A stretch of 64,000 nucleotides of DNA, taken from NCBI RefSeq assembly GCF_030845995.1, contig NZ_CP132719.1:2480001-2544000 (forward strand), written 5' to 3'. Below the pieces are notes generated by a model. It was not told the origin of the DNA. It saw nothing but the letters and a program-made list of their open reading frames with translations, and searched no databases. Source of the stretch: Geothrix sp. 21YS21S-4 (GTDB lineage Bacteria > Acidobacteriota > Holophagae > Holophagales > Holophagaceae). Positions 15,963-25,442 of the stretch are shown here, piece by piece. The position numbers and the translations under genes were made by a program. Position 1 is the first letter of the stretch, and each line of letters starts with the position of its first letter.

Positions 15963-18813
15963 AAGCCACGGCCGCGCCCTTCGCCTGGCCCGTCCGCACC
16001 TGGAAGATCCGCGCGGGATCGGCCTGGGCGGTATCGAGCAGCCATCCGATCGCGCGCTTCGCCCGTACGTCCGCCAGCAGGGCCAGTTCGTCGGGGCCGG
16101 GGTTCAGTCCCTCCAGCAGGCGCTGCTCCATCTCCGGGGCAGGTGGAAGGGGAGGCGCCGGGACGCCCTTCGTCGCGGGAAAGGCAGCCTGGTAGGCGGC
16201 CCGGATCCAGCGTTCCCGCTCCGCGGGAGGAATCGGCTCCTTCTCGGCCTGGCCCAGCGCGCCGTTCCGCGTCCGCCGCAGCAGCGCTTCCAGGGCCGCC
16301 CGCCGGAGCGCCCCGCCGTCGGCGGCTTCGTCCACGGCGCCCTCCGCCTCCAGCCGCAGTTCCGGCCGCTCCTGGAGCGCCCGCGCCAGGGCCTGGAGTT
16401 TGGCGGTGGCCGCCGCATCCAGGGCGCTGGAACCCGGCGCGAAGGCCAAAGCGCTCAGGTCCCCCGCGTCGCTGCCGAACAGGCTGCCGATCAGGGTGAA
16501 CGGCGACGTCGCGATCTTCCCCAGCAGGTTGAAGATGGCCTTCCACACCAGCCTTCCGTACTTCACGTCGGGATCGTCCAGGCTGCCCTCCACCGGCAGG
16601 TCGAAGGCGATGAGCCCCTTGCGGTCGCGCAGGATGGCCAGCCCAAGCCTCACCGGTAGACCCGTGGCGTCGGGGCTGTCCACCTTCTCGCCGAGGTAGA
16701 ACTGGTCCAGCTTCACGGCGTTCTCGGCCTTCAGGTTCCGGTGGTCGATGCGCAGCCGCGCCTCCACGTCCAGCTTGCCCTTCTGCACGGTGTAGCCCAG
16801 GTACTTCCCGGTGTAGGGCGTGAAATCCGTCAGGTCGGCGCCCTGGATCCGCAGGGCCACGTCGGTGTCCAGGTCGTGGCGCAGGGGCATGGCCTTGCCC
16901 GTGATGGTGATGGGCGCGAGGCCGCCCGCGCGGCCCTTGAAGGCCACCTGCGAGACCGCGTCGGGCCGGCCCGACAGGCCCAGGTAGCTGCCTTCGAGGT
17001 CGCGGATGGACAGGGCCGCCGCCGGCCGGACGGAGCGGTCGATGAAACTGAGGCGGCCGCCGGTGATCGCCAGCTTCGCGATGGCGACATCGGGCGCCGC
17101 CGCGGGCGTGGGCGGAACCACCGCCGCGGGAAGGGCCGCGGGCTTGCCTTCGGGCGCGAGGCGCAGGGCGCGGGCCACATTGGTGCTGCCGTCCGCTTCC
17201 ATCACCAGGCGCCCCTCCGGCGCCGTCCATTCCACGCTCCGGATCGCCACGGCCAGGGGCGCGGTGCGGAGGTCCGCCCCGGCGACGTTCAGCCGCTTCC
17301 ACCGCAGGAAGGTCTCGCCCCGCTGGGCATCGCGCACGTCCAGGCCCTGGACCAAAGCGCCTCCCTGATAGATCACGCCGTCCGACCGGCGGCCCTCGAA
17401 CGCGAAGCGCACGCGGCCGTCGGCAGCCAGGCTCCCGGAGGCGAGACGCAGATCCAGCGCCGGGTCCAGGTAGGAATCGAAGGGGGCCAGGTCCAGGCCC
17501 TCCGCCTTCACCCGCAGGTCGCCCGTGGCGCGGAGGGGCGCCAGGCTCCCTTCGGCCTTCAAGGTCCCGCTCCCCAGCTTCAGATCCAGGGAGGCGTCGC
17601 TGGAAGCCGCGGGATCCAGCGAGAGGCCGCGCCAGCGCAGGTTCAGATCGGTGGCTTCCACCTTCACGGGACGGGCTGGACCGCGGTCCTCCCAGCCCAC
17701 CCGGAAGCCCGCCAGCGCCAGGTCCCGGACGAGCAGTTTGAGGGGCTTGGCTTCCTTTTCAGGGGCCGCCTTGGGCTTGGGCGCGGCCGCCAGCCGGGCC
17801 AGGTTCAGGCTTCCATCCTTGGCCGCCTGGATCCGCAGGATGCCCTGGGCCGCGGTGATGGAGCCCACTTCCACCGACGGGGCCATCAGATCGGCACGGC
17901 CCTCCCGGATTTCCAGCAGTGGCACTTCCACGGCGGGTTCGGCGGCGCCCCGCTCCGCCACCTTCAGGTCGCGCACCGTGAGGCCGAGCTCCGCCAGTTC
18001 CACGACCCGGCGTCCTCCGCCCCACTCCACGCGGTACTGGGTCCGTACCGTGGCCAGCCCGCTGCGGATCTCGGCGGCGACCTGCCCTTCCTGGTAGGGG
18101 CGGTACTTGGGCAGGGAGAGGTTCTCCACAAGGATGTTGCCCGCGGACGCGAAGGGCTGGAATCCGAGGTCCCCCTTCCAGGCGAGGTGCTCCTTCGCTT
18201 CGGTCCAGGCCTCCAGCGACACGCCGCTGCGGTGGCCCACCTCCGTCCGCAGGTTCTCCAGGCGGAAGGTGACGGGACCGAGCACCGTGCGGAAGGGCTC
18301 CGCCGCGGAGCGATCGGAAAAGGCCATGCGGCCCTCCTCCATGCGGAAGCGGCGGACCTGGAGGACCCAGGAGGACGGCGCCGCGGCGGGCGCCTCGGGC
18401 TCCGGGCCGCCCTCCAGCAGGTCCTGGAAATTGAGGCGGCCCTTGGGATCCAGGTCCGCGCGGAAGGTGAGCCCCTCCACCTCGACGGCCCCCAGGCTCA
18501 CGGTCCGGCCCAGGAGGCGCCAGACGTCCAGGTCCACGTAGAGGCGGCGGAGGGTGATCCAATCCTCCCCGTTCCGCTCCGCCGCCCGGAAGCCCTCCAG
18601 CGTCACGCCGAAGGTGAAGGGGTTGAACCGCAGCTTCGCCACGGTCACCGGGCGCTTGAGGGCCGCCGTCGCCTCGCGCTCGATGCGGGGGCGCGCCAGG
18701 GCGGGTACCAGCAGGAACCCGACGAGGGCCCACAGAACCAGGATCCCCGTCGAGACAAGGATCCAGCGGTTCCATCGCCGGAGGAAGGCCGAGAGCGGAG
18801 CTGGAATGGGCAT
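15949..18813 (-). CDS. DUF748 (AsmA/YhdP-like) envelope protein
   Basis: A 954-aa protein with one N-terminal transmembrane helix (WILVSTGILVLWALVGFLLV) followed by a long periplasmic AsmA-like/DUF748 region built of repeated beta segments. The central block (ITITGKAMPLRHDLDTDVALR, YTGKYLGYTVQKGKLDVEAR) is typical of DUF748. The C terminus (LAFAPGSSALDAAATAKL) resembles the OmpA-like helix-strand module often attached to these proteins. AsmA relatives carry lipids between membranes; that role here is inferred. The gene converges on and overlaps the hemG-like gene by 14 bp. Confidence 0.88.
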   Translation of the reverse strand: MPIPAPLSAFLRRWNRWILVSTGILVLWALVGFLLVPALARPRIEREATAALKRPVTVAKLRFNPFTFGVTLEGFRAAERNGEDWITLRRLYVDLDVWRLLGRTVSLGAVEVEGLTFRADLDPKGRLNFQDLLEGGPEPEAPAAAPSSWVLQVRRFRMEEGRMAFSDRSAAEPFRTVLGPVTFRLENLRTEVGHRSGVSLEAWTEAKEHLAWKGDLGFQPFASAGNILVENLSLPKYRPYQEGQVAAEIRSGLATVRTQYRVEWGGGRRVVELAELGLTVRDLKVAERGAAEPAVEVPLLEIREGRADLMAPSVEVGSITAAQGILRIQAAKDGSLNLARLAAAPKPKAAPEKEAKPLKLLVRDLALAGFRVGWEDRGPARPVKVEATDLNLRWRGLSLDPAASSDASLDLKLGSGTLKAEGSLAPLRATGDLRVKAEGLDLAPFDSYLDPALDLRLASGSLAADGRVRFAFEGRRSDGVIYQGGALVQGLDVRDAQRGETFLRWKRLNVAGADLRTAPLAVAIRSVEWTAPEGRLVMEADGSTNVARALRLAPEGKPAALPAAVVPPTPAAAPDVAIAKLAITGGRLSFIDRSVRPAAALSIRDLEGSYLGLSGRPDAVSQVAFKGRAGGLAPITITGKAMPLRHDLDTDVALRIQGADLTDFTPYTGKYLGYTVQKGKLDVEARLRIDHRNLKAENAVKLDQFYLGEKVDSPDATGLPVRLGLAILRDRKGLIAFDLPVEGSLDDPDVKYGRLVWKAIFNLLGKIATSPFTLIGSLFGSDAGDLSALAFAPGSSALDAAATAKLQALARALQERPELRLEAEGAVDEAADGGALRRAALEALLRRTRNGALGQAEKEPIPPAERERWIRAAYQAAFPATKGVPAPPLPPAPEMEQRLLEGLNPGPDELALLADVRAKRAIGWLLDTAQADPARIFQVRTGQAKGAAVAFSLK

Positions 18814-18966
18814 GGGAAAAGCATAGGGCCTTCGCGCCGGTGTGATTCAAGCCACATCCCTATTCTCTGGGGCCGCCCAGGGGGGCTATCCTCCTCCCGT
18901 CGCGGTGCCGCCAGGACTGCCATCCCCGAGCGTGTCGGTGCACCGCTGGACCGAGAGGCATGTGTC

Positions 18967-20286
18967 ATGTCGGCACGACGCATCGTGATCCTGGGAGCCG
19001 CGGGACGCGACTTCCACAATTTCAACACCGTGTACCGGGACAACCCCGCGTACCAGGTGGTGGCCTTCACCGCCACCCAGATCCCGGGGATCGAGGGCCG
19101 CCGCTACCCGGCCGTTCTCGCCGGGAAGCTCTATCCCAATGGGATCCCCATCGTGGACGAGTCCGAACTGGTGGACCTGATCCACCGCGAAAAGCTGGAC
19201 GCGGCCGTGTTCTCCTACTCGGACGTCACCCACGCCACCGTGATGCACCTGGCGAGCCTGTGCATCGCCCACGGCTGCGACTTCGAGCTGCTGGGCGCGG
19301 ACAAGACGATGATCGCCTCGTCCAAGCCCGTCATCGGGATCACCGCCGTCCGCACGGGCGCCGGGAAGAGCCAGACCACGCGCTTCATCAGCAACATCCT
19401 GAAGAAGCTCGGCAAGAAGGTCGTCGCCATCCGCCATCCCATGCCCTACGGCGACCTCGCCAAGCAGGCCTGCCAGCGCTTCGCCGACTACAGCGACCTG
19501 GACAAGCACGAATGCACCATCGAGGAGCGCGAGGAGTACGAGCCGCACATCGACAACGGGTTCGTGGTCTACGCCGGCGTGGACTACGAGCAGATCATCC
19601 GCAGCGCCGAGAAGGAAGCGGACGTGATCCTGTGGGACGGCGGGAACAACGACCTGCCCTTCTACAAGAGCGACCTGCACATCTGCATCGCCGACCCGCT
19701 CCGCTCGGGCCACGAGATGGCCTACCACCCCGGCGAGGCCAATTTCCGACGCGCCGACATCATCCTCATCAACAAGTGCGACAGCGCCAAGGAAGAGGAC
19801 ATCCAGGCCATCGAGCGCAACGCCGCCGCCGTGAACGCCAAAGCCCGGGTCCTCCGCGCCACCAGCCCCGTCACCTGCGACCGGCCGGAGATCGTCAAGG
19901 ACCGCCGCGCCCTCGTGATCGAGGACGGGCCCACCCTCACGCACGGGTCCATGACCTACGGCGCGGGCGTGGTCGCCGCCCGGGCCGTGGGCGCCAAGGA
20001 GATCGTGGATCCCTCCCCCTACGCCGTCGCCAGCCTCGCCGCCACTTACCGCAAGTATCCCAACGCCAAGGGCATCCTCCCGGCCATGGGCTACGGCGAC
20101 CAGCAGGTGAGGGACCTCCAGGCCACCATCGAAGCCACGCCCTGCGACGTGGTTCTCAGCGGGACGCCCATCGACCTCACCCGCGTCCTCCAGGTCAGCA
20201 AGCCCATGACCCGCGTCCGCTACGACCTCGCCGAAGTGCGCGAAGGCGCGCTGGAAGCGGAAGTCCGCCGGACCCTGAAGATGTAG
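18967..20286 (+). CDS. COG2403 predicted GTPase (cyclic 2,3-diphosphoglycerate synthetase-like)
   Basis: A 439-aa cytosolic protein with two parts. A Rossmann-like N terminus (RRIVILGAAGRDFHNFNTVY) is followed by a P-loop NTPase core with Walker A RTGAGKSQTTR near residue 125 and NKCD for guanine near residue 265. The family includes archaeal cyclic 2,3-diphosphoglycerate synthetase, but bacterial members are uncharacterised. The true start is the ATG at 18967; the frame is open far upstream only because of the high GC content. It is divergent from the DUF748 gene and ends at a strong terminator, so it is probably transcribed alone. Confidence 0.88.
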   Translation: MSARRIVILGAAGRDFHNFNTVYRDNPAYQVVAFTATQIPGIEGRRYPAVLAGKLYPNGIPIVDESELVDLIHREKLDAAVFSYSDVTHATVMHLASLCIAHGCDFELLGADKTMIASSKPVIGITAVRTGAGKSQTTRFISNILKKLGKKVVAIRHPMPYGDLAKQACQRFADYSDLDKHECTIEEREEYEPHIDNGFVVYAGVDYEQIIRSAEKEADVILWDGGNNDLPFYKSDLHICIADPLRSGHEMAYHPGEANFRRADIILINKCDSAKEEDIQAIERNAAAVNAKARVLRATSPVTCDRPEIVKDRRALVIEDGPTLTHGSMTYGAGVVAARAVGAKEIVDPSPYAVASLAATYRKYPNAKGILPAMGYGDQQVRDLQATIEATPCDVVLSGTPIDLTRVLQVSKPMTRVRYDLAEVREGALEAEVRRTLKM

Positions 20287-20304
20287 GACAAGACAAGTTT
20301 TCTA

Positions 20305-20330
20305 AACGGCCCGGCTCCGGCCGGGCCGTT
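20305..20330 (+). terminator. Terminator after the COG2403 gene
   Basis: An 11-bp perfect stem (AACGGCCCGGC / GCCGGGCCGTT) with a TCCG tetraloop, followed by CTTCG. The T run is short but the stem is strong. Confidence 0.65.
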
Positions 20331-20407
20331 CTTCGTGAGGGGAACGGGGCCCCGAACGCCGTACCCTGGACCTGAATGGAGTGCCCATTCCGAGTTCCGG
20401 AGTTCCC

Positions 20408-21508
20408 ATGCCGAGGTTGTTCCAACCCCTGACCCTGCGCGGCCTCACGCTTCCCAACCGGATCGCCGTCTCCCCGATGTGCCAGTACCAGTCGGTGGAC
20501 GGCCTGCCGAACGACTGGCACCTCGTCCATCTCGGCGGCTTGGCCCAGGGCGGAGCGGGATTGGTGCTCACCGAAGCCACAGCGGTATCGCCCGAAGGCC
20601 GCATCAGCCCCGACGATCTCGGAATCTGGAACGACGCCCAGGGCGAGGGTCTCGCGCGCATCGCCCGGTTCATCGCCTCCCAGGGCGCGGCGCCGGGCAT
20701 CCAGCTGGCCCACGCGGGCCGGAAGGCCTCCAATCCCGCGCCGTGGAAGGGCAGCGGCAGCCTCCCGGAGAGCGCCGGCGGCTGGGTTCCCGTGGGCCCG
20801 AGCCCCATGGCCTTCGATGCGAACTGGACCGTCCCCACCGCGCTCGATGCCGCGGGCATCCAGGCGGTGATCCAGTCCTTCGCGGAGGCCGCCCGCCGGG
20901 CGCTCGCCGCGGGGTTCGTGGTGGCGGAACTGCACGCCGCCCACGGCTACCTGCTCCACCAGTTCCTGTCGCCCCTGTCCAACCGACGCGAGGACGCCTA
21001 CGGCGGCAGCTTCGAGAACCGCACCCGCCTGCTCCGCGAGGTCGCCTCCGCCGTGCGGGCCGTGTGGCCCGAGCACCTTCCGCTGTTCGCGCGGATCTCC
21101 GCCACGGATTGGGCCGAGGGCGGATGGAACCTCGACCAATCGGTGGAACTGGCCAGGGTTCTCAAGGCGCTGGGCGTGGATCTGGTGGATTGCTCCACGG
21201 GCGGGTTGGTTCCCCGGACGGAAATCCCGCTGGGCCCCGGCTACCAGGTGCCCTTCGCGGCCCGGATCCGCGCCGAGGCGGGGATCGCCACGGGCGCGGT
21301 GGGCCTCATCACCGGCCCCGAACAGGCGGAGCAGATCCTCGCCCAGGAATCCGCCGATCTGGTCCTCCTCGGCCGCGAGCTGCTGCGCGATCCGCGCTGG
21401 CCGATGCACGCCGCCCAGACTCTGGGAACAGACGCCTCCTGGCCCGCGTCCTACCAGCGCGCCGTGAAGGGCAAGGTTCCCATGCGCACTCCCTTCACAG
21501 CGCCCTGA
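20408..21508 (+). CDS. NADH:flavin oxidoreductase, Old Yellow Enzyme family (YqjM/XenA-like)
   Basis: FMN-dependent ene-reductase that reduces activated C=C bonds. The 366-aa TIM barrel starts [26 protein letters not shown]. It contains [12 protein letters not shown] (flavin contact), the substrate-binding pair in [16 protein letters not shown], the [14 protein letters not shown] signature, and C-terminal phosphate-binding [15 protein letters not shown] and [10 protein letters not shown]. The H-x-x-H in AAHGYLLH with the Cys in SPMCQ is characteristic of the thermophilic-like YqjM class. The ATG at 20408 has GGAG just upstream. Its 3' end overlaps the convergent comF gene by 14 bp. Confidence 0.95.
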   Translation: MPRLFQPLTLRGLTLPNRIAVSPMCQYQSVDGLPNDWHLVHLGGLAQGGAGLVLTEATAVSPEGRISPDDLGIWNDAQGEGLARIARFIASQGAAPGIQLAHAGRKASNPAPWKGSGSLPESAGGWVPVGPSPMAFDANWTVPTALDAAGIQAVIQSFAEAARRALAAGFVVAELHAAHGYLLHQFLSPLSNRREDAYGGSFENRTRLLREVASAVRAVWPEHLPLFARISATDWAEGGWNLDQSVELARVLKALGVDLVDCSTGGLVPRTEIPLGPGYQVPFAARIRAEAGIATGAVGLITGPEQAEQILAQESADLVLLGRELLRDPRWPMHAAQTLGTDASWPASYQRAVKGKVPMRTPFTAP

Positions 21509-22199
21509 ACAGGGCCAGCACCCGCACCTCCGCCGCGCCGCCTTCCTTCAGCGCCTGGGCGCAGCGGAGGAGGGTGGTGCCCGTGGTCCAGACGTCATCC
21601 ACCAGGAGCACGATCCCCGAGGGCGCCGCGCCGGACCGGAGGGCGACGGCCTTCCGCGGCAGGCGCCGCCGCTGGCTTTCGGTGCGCACGGCCTGACGAC
21701 CCACGGTCCAGCCCTTGGTGAGGAGCGACCGCCAGGGCCGGGCGATCCGCGCGGCGACAGCCCTTCCGGCTTCGGCGCCGAAATCGATTCCCCGCGCCAG
21801 ACGATGGACGAGTCCCGACGGCGCGGACGTCACCTCGTCCACGTCCTCGACCCAACGGGGCAGGTCGGCCCGCGCCAGGCGCCGGAGCAGGGCCGCCTGC
21901 CAGCCCCGCTCGCCGCGCTTGACCCCCGGCACCAGCAGCGGTCCCAGGGAGGGGCGCCCGCCGCGGTAGTCCCACAGGGCGTCGCCGAGATCCCATTCCA
22001 CCGGCTCGGGGCAGGGTCCCTCTCCGTGGACCAGCGCGCATCGGGGGCAGCGAACTTCGGACAAGGGCAGCAGTCCGTCCCAGCAGGAGGCGCACAGGCC
22101 GGCTTCCGCGCCGGATCCGACGGGGGCCAGGCAGCCGCGGCAGGGGACCAGATCGGCCCGGGCCCGGAGGAGGCGGGACATGAGCGAGCCGGGGAGCAT
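21495..22199 (-). CDS. comF: ComF family protein (phosphoribosyltransferase-like)
   Basis: A 234-aa protein linked in other bacteria to DNA uptake. It has an N-terminal Cys-rich zinc knuckle (CRGC, CASC, CPRC) and a C-terminal type I phosphoribosyltransferase domain with the PRPP-binding motif [15 protein letters not shown] second ATG at 22181 is an equally possible start. A separate ComEA-like gene sits near 53.8 kb, so the genome may encode natural competence, though neither gene proves it. Confidence 0.88.
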   Translation of the reverse strand: MLPGSLMSRLLRARADLVPCRGCLAPVGSGAEAGLCASCWDGLLPLSEVRCPRCALVHGEGPCPEPVEWDLGDALWDYRGGRPSLGPLLVPGVKRGERGWQAALLRRLARADLPRWVEDVDEVTSAPSGLVHRLARGIDFGAEAGRAVAARIARPWRSLLTKGWTVGRQAVRTESQRRRLPRKAVALRSGAAPSGIVLLVDDVWTTGTTLLRCAQALKEGGAAEVRVLALFRAL

Positions 22200-22327
22200 G
22201 GGGCATCATAGCCCGCGCGCTGCGGGCCGCGGGAAGGCCCGATCTGCTAGCATCGCCCCAAGCCCCGGCCCTCTTTTACCGGAATTCCCTTCCGGGCTCC
22301 GCCCCCGGATCGCATGGAGTCCTGTTC

Positions 22328-23836
22328 ATGTCGAACGACCCGCGTCCCGCGTCCCAGATCTTCGCGCGCAAGCCCCTGGCCCTTCTCCTGGAAGAGGCCA
22401 AGGGCGAGAACCGCCTCCGCCGCATCCTCGGGCCCGTGCAGCTCACCGCCCTGGGCGTGGGCGCCATCATCGGCGCGGGGATCTTCGTGGCCACGGGCGC
22501 CGCGGCCCACAACATCGCGGGGCCGTCGCTGATGCTGTCCTACGTCGTGGCGGGGATCACCTGCATCTTCGCGGCCCTGTGCTACGCCGAGTTCGCCTCC
22601 ATGGTGCCGGTGGCGGGCTCCGCCTATACCTACGCCTACGCCACCCTCGGCGAGCTGTTCGCCTGGATCATCGGATGGGACCTCATCCTCGAATACGGCG
22701 TGTCCAGCGCGGCCGTGGCCACGGGCTGGTCCGCCTACTTCCAGAGCGCCATCAGCAAAGTGGGGATCCACGTCCCGAAGCTGCTGAGCGAATCGCCGTG
22801 GAAGTACGATCCCGCCACCGGCCACTTCGCCACCACGGGAGCTGCCATGAACCTGCCCGCGCTGATCGTGGTGGCGCTGGTCACGGCGGTGCTCGTGAAG
22901 GGAATCCAGGAGAGCGCCACCTTCAACGCCGCGATGGTGGCCGTCAAGGTGGCCGCGGTGCTGTTCGTGATCGGCGTGGGCGCGTTCTTCATCGACCCCG
23001 CCAACTGGCATCCCTTCGCGCCCTACGGCTGGACGGGACTCAGCTTCTTCGGCCACCACATCGCCGGCCAGGTGGACGGCGGCGGCGCGCCCCTGGGCAC
23101 CCTGGCGGGCGCGGCGATCATCTTCTTCGCCTACATCGGGTTCGATTCGGTCTCCACCCACACCGAAGAGGCCAAGAACCCCCAGCGGGACGTGCCCATC
23201 GGGATCATCGTCTCCCTCGTGCTGTGCACGGTGCTCTACATCGCCGTGGTGGGCGTCCTGACGGGCATGGTGAGGTACGACCAGCTCGACATCAACGCGC
23301 CGGTCTCCCTGGCCTTCAAGCAGAAGGGCCTGGGCTGGGCGGAGGGCCTCATCGCCGCGGCCGGGGTGGCGGGGATCACCTCCGTCCTGCTGGTGATGAT
23401 GCTCAGCGGCCCGCGCGTCTTCCTCGCCATGGCCCGGGACGGGCTGCTTCCCAAGTCCACCTTCGCCGACGTGCACCCCAAGTTCCGGACGCCGTGGAAA
23501 TCCACCATCCTGATCGGCGTGTTCGTGGGATCCCTGGCGGGCTTCCTGCCCATCGACGCCCTGCTGCACCTCGCCAACATCGGCACCCTGCTGGCCTTCG
23601 TCATCGTCTGCACGGCGGTCCTGATCATGCGGAAGAAGCATCCCGAAGCGGAGCGCCCCTTCCGCTGCCCCTGGGTGCCCTTCGTCCCTGTCATGGGCGT
23701 CCTGACCTGCCTGCTGCTGATGTTCTCGCTCCCCGTGGCCAACTGGTGGCGCCTCTTCGCGTGGCTGGCCATCGGGTTCGTCATCTACTTCGCCTACGGC
23801 CGCAAGCACAGCGTCATGCGCCGGCAGGGCGTCTGA
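22328..23836 (+). CDS. APC-family amino acid permease (CAT-type)
   Basis: A 502-aa inner-membrane transporter with about 12 hydrophobic segments. It has the APC signature GVGAIIGAGIFVATG at TM1, YAEFASMVPVAGSAYTYAY at TM3, and the conserved FFAYIGFDSVSTHTEEAKNPQRDVPIGI loop after TM7. The pattern matches the YfnA/CAT branch, which carries basic or neutral amino acids. The precise substrate is not readable. The start at ATG 22328 lies about 130 bp from the divergent comF gene. Confidence 0.93.
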   Translation: MSNDPRPASQIFARKPLALLLEEAKGENRLRRILGPVQLTALGVGAIIGAGIFVATGAAAHNIAGPSLMLSYVVAGITCIFAALCYAEFASMVPVAGSAYTYAYATLGELFAWIIGWDLILEYGVSSAAVATGWSAYFQSAISKVGIHVPKLLSESPWKYDPATGHFATTGAAMNLPALIVVALVTAVLVKGIQESATFNAAMVAVKVAAVLFVIGVGAFFIDPANWHPFAPYGWTGLSFFGHHIAGQVDGGGAPLGTLAGAAIIFFAYIGFDSVSTHTEEAKNPQRDVPIGIIVSLVLCTVLYIAVVGVLTGMVRYDQLDINAPVSLAFKQKGLGWAEGLIAAAGVAGITSVLLVMMLSGPRVFLAMARDGLLPKSTFADVHPKFRTPWKSTILIGVFVGSLAGFLPIDALLHLANIGTLLAFVIVCTAVLIMRKKHPEAERPFRCPWVPFVPVMGVLTCLLLMFSLPVANWWRLFAWLAIGFVIYFAYGRKHSVMRRQGV

Positions 23837-23863
23837 CGCTTTTGCCCTTCAGGGAATAAGGAT

Positions 23864-23934
23864 TCACCGCCAAGTCGCCAAAGTACCAAGAACGGTTTCC
23901 TTCTTTTCTTGGTGTCTTGGCGACTTGGTGGTGA
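23864..23934. repeat. Dispersed long inverted repeat, copy A
   Basis: Left arm TCACCGCCAAGTCGCC... (23864-23893) pairs with the right arm ending ...GACTTGGTGGTGA (23906-23934). It is preceded by GAATAAGGAT, as in copy D. It fills the gap between the permease stop and the next gene's ribosome binding site. It belongs to the family at 30192, 31168, 35687 and 47588. Confidence 0.85.
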
Positions 23935-23971
23935 TCATTTCCGTTTGGCCCTTCCCTTCCGGAGGTTTCCG

Positions 23972-25429
23972 ATGCCCGCCTGGAGCGACCTCACGCCCTC
24001 GAAGCGCTGCGACTGGATCGACCAGCTGCGGGGCTGGGCGGTGATCGTGATGATCGAAGTCCACGTGGTGAACGTGTGGCTGCACTCGGGCCTGCGGCCG
24101 GAGTGGCTGAACTACCTCAACGGGCTGGTGGCGCCCAGCTTCACCATGGCGGCCGGCTACAGCCTGGCGATCTCCACCTTCCGCACCGACGGCACCCTGC
24201 GGCCCTTCTGGCCCGACACGGCGCGGCGCCTGGGTTTCATCCTGCTGTGCGCCTACGCCCTGCACGCCCCGGGCCTCACCGCCGCGGACTGGACGGTGCT
24301 GAACACCCCCCAGCAGGCCCGGGAACTGTTCAAGGTCGACGTGCTCCAGTGCATCGTGTTCTCGCTGCTCATCCTCCAGGCCCTGGCGCGGCTGGTGCGG
24401 CATCCCCTGCTGTTCACCGCCGTGGCCCTGGCCGTCGCGGTGTTCGTGCCGCTGGTCTCTCCCTACCTGTGGGCGACGGGCGTGGCCGACGGGCTGTGGC
24501 TCCCGATCCGCGGGCTGTTCAACGGGAATCCGGACCGGGGCGTCCAAGCCCTGTTCCCGCTGTTCCCCTGGCTGGCCTTCCCCGCCTTCGGGGCCTTCCT
24601 GGGCGGGCTGTACCGCCACCTCCGGGTGGTCTCCTCCGAGGGCCGCGCCCGGTGGAGCGAACTGCGCTTCCTCTCCGCCCTGGCGATCCTGGGCGCCGTG
24701 CTGCTCGCCTGGGGACAGGCGGCGCAGGAATCCTGGCTGTGGGGCGGCCGGTGGATCCAGCAGAACGGCGTGTGGATGCTCCACGGCCGCGCGGGCGCCT
24801 TCACCTACGCCGAGCTGGGGAACATCGCCAACACCACCCTGCCCAGCGTCGCCGCGCGGCTGGGCTGGATCCTGATGGGAGGCGCCGCCCTGGGCGCGGT
24901 GGAGCTGATCCGGCCCCGCTGGAGCGGAGCCAATCCCATCAAGGCCGCGAGCAACGAATCGCTGCTGCTCTACATGCTCCACCTCAACCTGCTGTTCGGC
25001 GTCCTGCTGGCCGCCCCCGTCATCGCCCTCACCGGCTGGGGCTGGGGGAGCCTGGGCTGGCCCGGCACCCTCCTGCTGACGGCCGCAATCATCGGCCTGA
25101 ACCTGTGGGCGGGCGTGGCTTGGCAGGGAGTGCGGGAGACGCCGGAGTTCATGCGGAAGCTCCAGCGGGGGGGCGTGGCCCTGCTCGGCGGCTGGTTCCT
25201 GCTGGGCGGGTGGTGGACCGTCCGCCACTTCCTCCGCAGCCCCGAGCTGGCGAAGGAACCCTACGCCTTCCTCAACGCCGCCCGCGCGCGGAAGGGCCTC
25301 CCGCCCACGCCGGACGGCCTCTGCCGAGATCCGGAGGAGTATTTCCGCGAGGCCGAGCGGCGAAACAAGCGGCTGAGCCCCGAGGCCCGCGCGGAAGTGG
25401 CGCGCCAGATCCTGGCCAGAAGCCGGTAG
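23972..25429 (+). CDS. DUF1624/acyltransferase-3-like membrane protein
   Basis: A 485-aa polytopic inner-membrane protein with about 10-11 hydrophobic segments. It opens with RCDWIDQLRGWAVIVMIEVHVVNVW, the R-D-x-L-R-G-x-A signature of the HGSNAT-like (DUF1624) and acyltransferase-3 families, with a His that could take part in acyl transfer. A later SNESLLLYMLHLNLLFGV matches the conserved C-terminal helix. A soluble tail of about 55 residues closes the protein. The ATG at 23972 follows GGAGG. The substrate is unknown; surface sugar acylation is the usual guess. Confidence 0.82.
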   Translation: MPAWSDLTPSKRCDWIDQLRGWAVIVMIEVHVVNVWLHSGLRPEWLNYLNGLVAPSFTMAAGYSLAISTFRTDGTLRPFWPDTARRLGFILLCAYALHAPGLTAADWTVLNTPQQARELFKVDVLQCIVFSLLILQALARLVRHPLLFTAVALAVAVFVPLVSPYLWATGVADGLWLPIRGLFNGNPDRGVQALFPLFPWLAFPAFGAFLGGLYRHLRVVSSEGRARWSELRFLSALAILGAVLLAWGQAAQESWLWGGRWIQQNGVWMLHGRAGAFTYAELGNIANTTLPSVAARLGWILMGGAALGAVELIRPRWSGANPIKAASNESLLLYMLHLNLLFGVLLAAPVIALTGWGWGSLGWPGTLLLTAAIIGLNLWAGVAWQGVRETPEFMRKLQRGGVALLGGWFLLGGWWTVRHFLRSPELAKEPYAFLNAARARKGLPPTPDGLCRDPEEYFREAERRNKRLSPEARAEVARQILARSR

Positions 25430-25442
25430 AATCATCGGGATC

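Noticed and set aside
16741-18966. In-frame upstream extension of the COG2403 GTPase
   Set aside because: It overlaps the DUF748 gene antisense and lacks conserved motifs; the family start is at 18967 after a normal leader.
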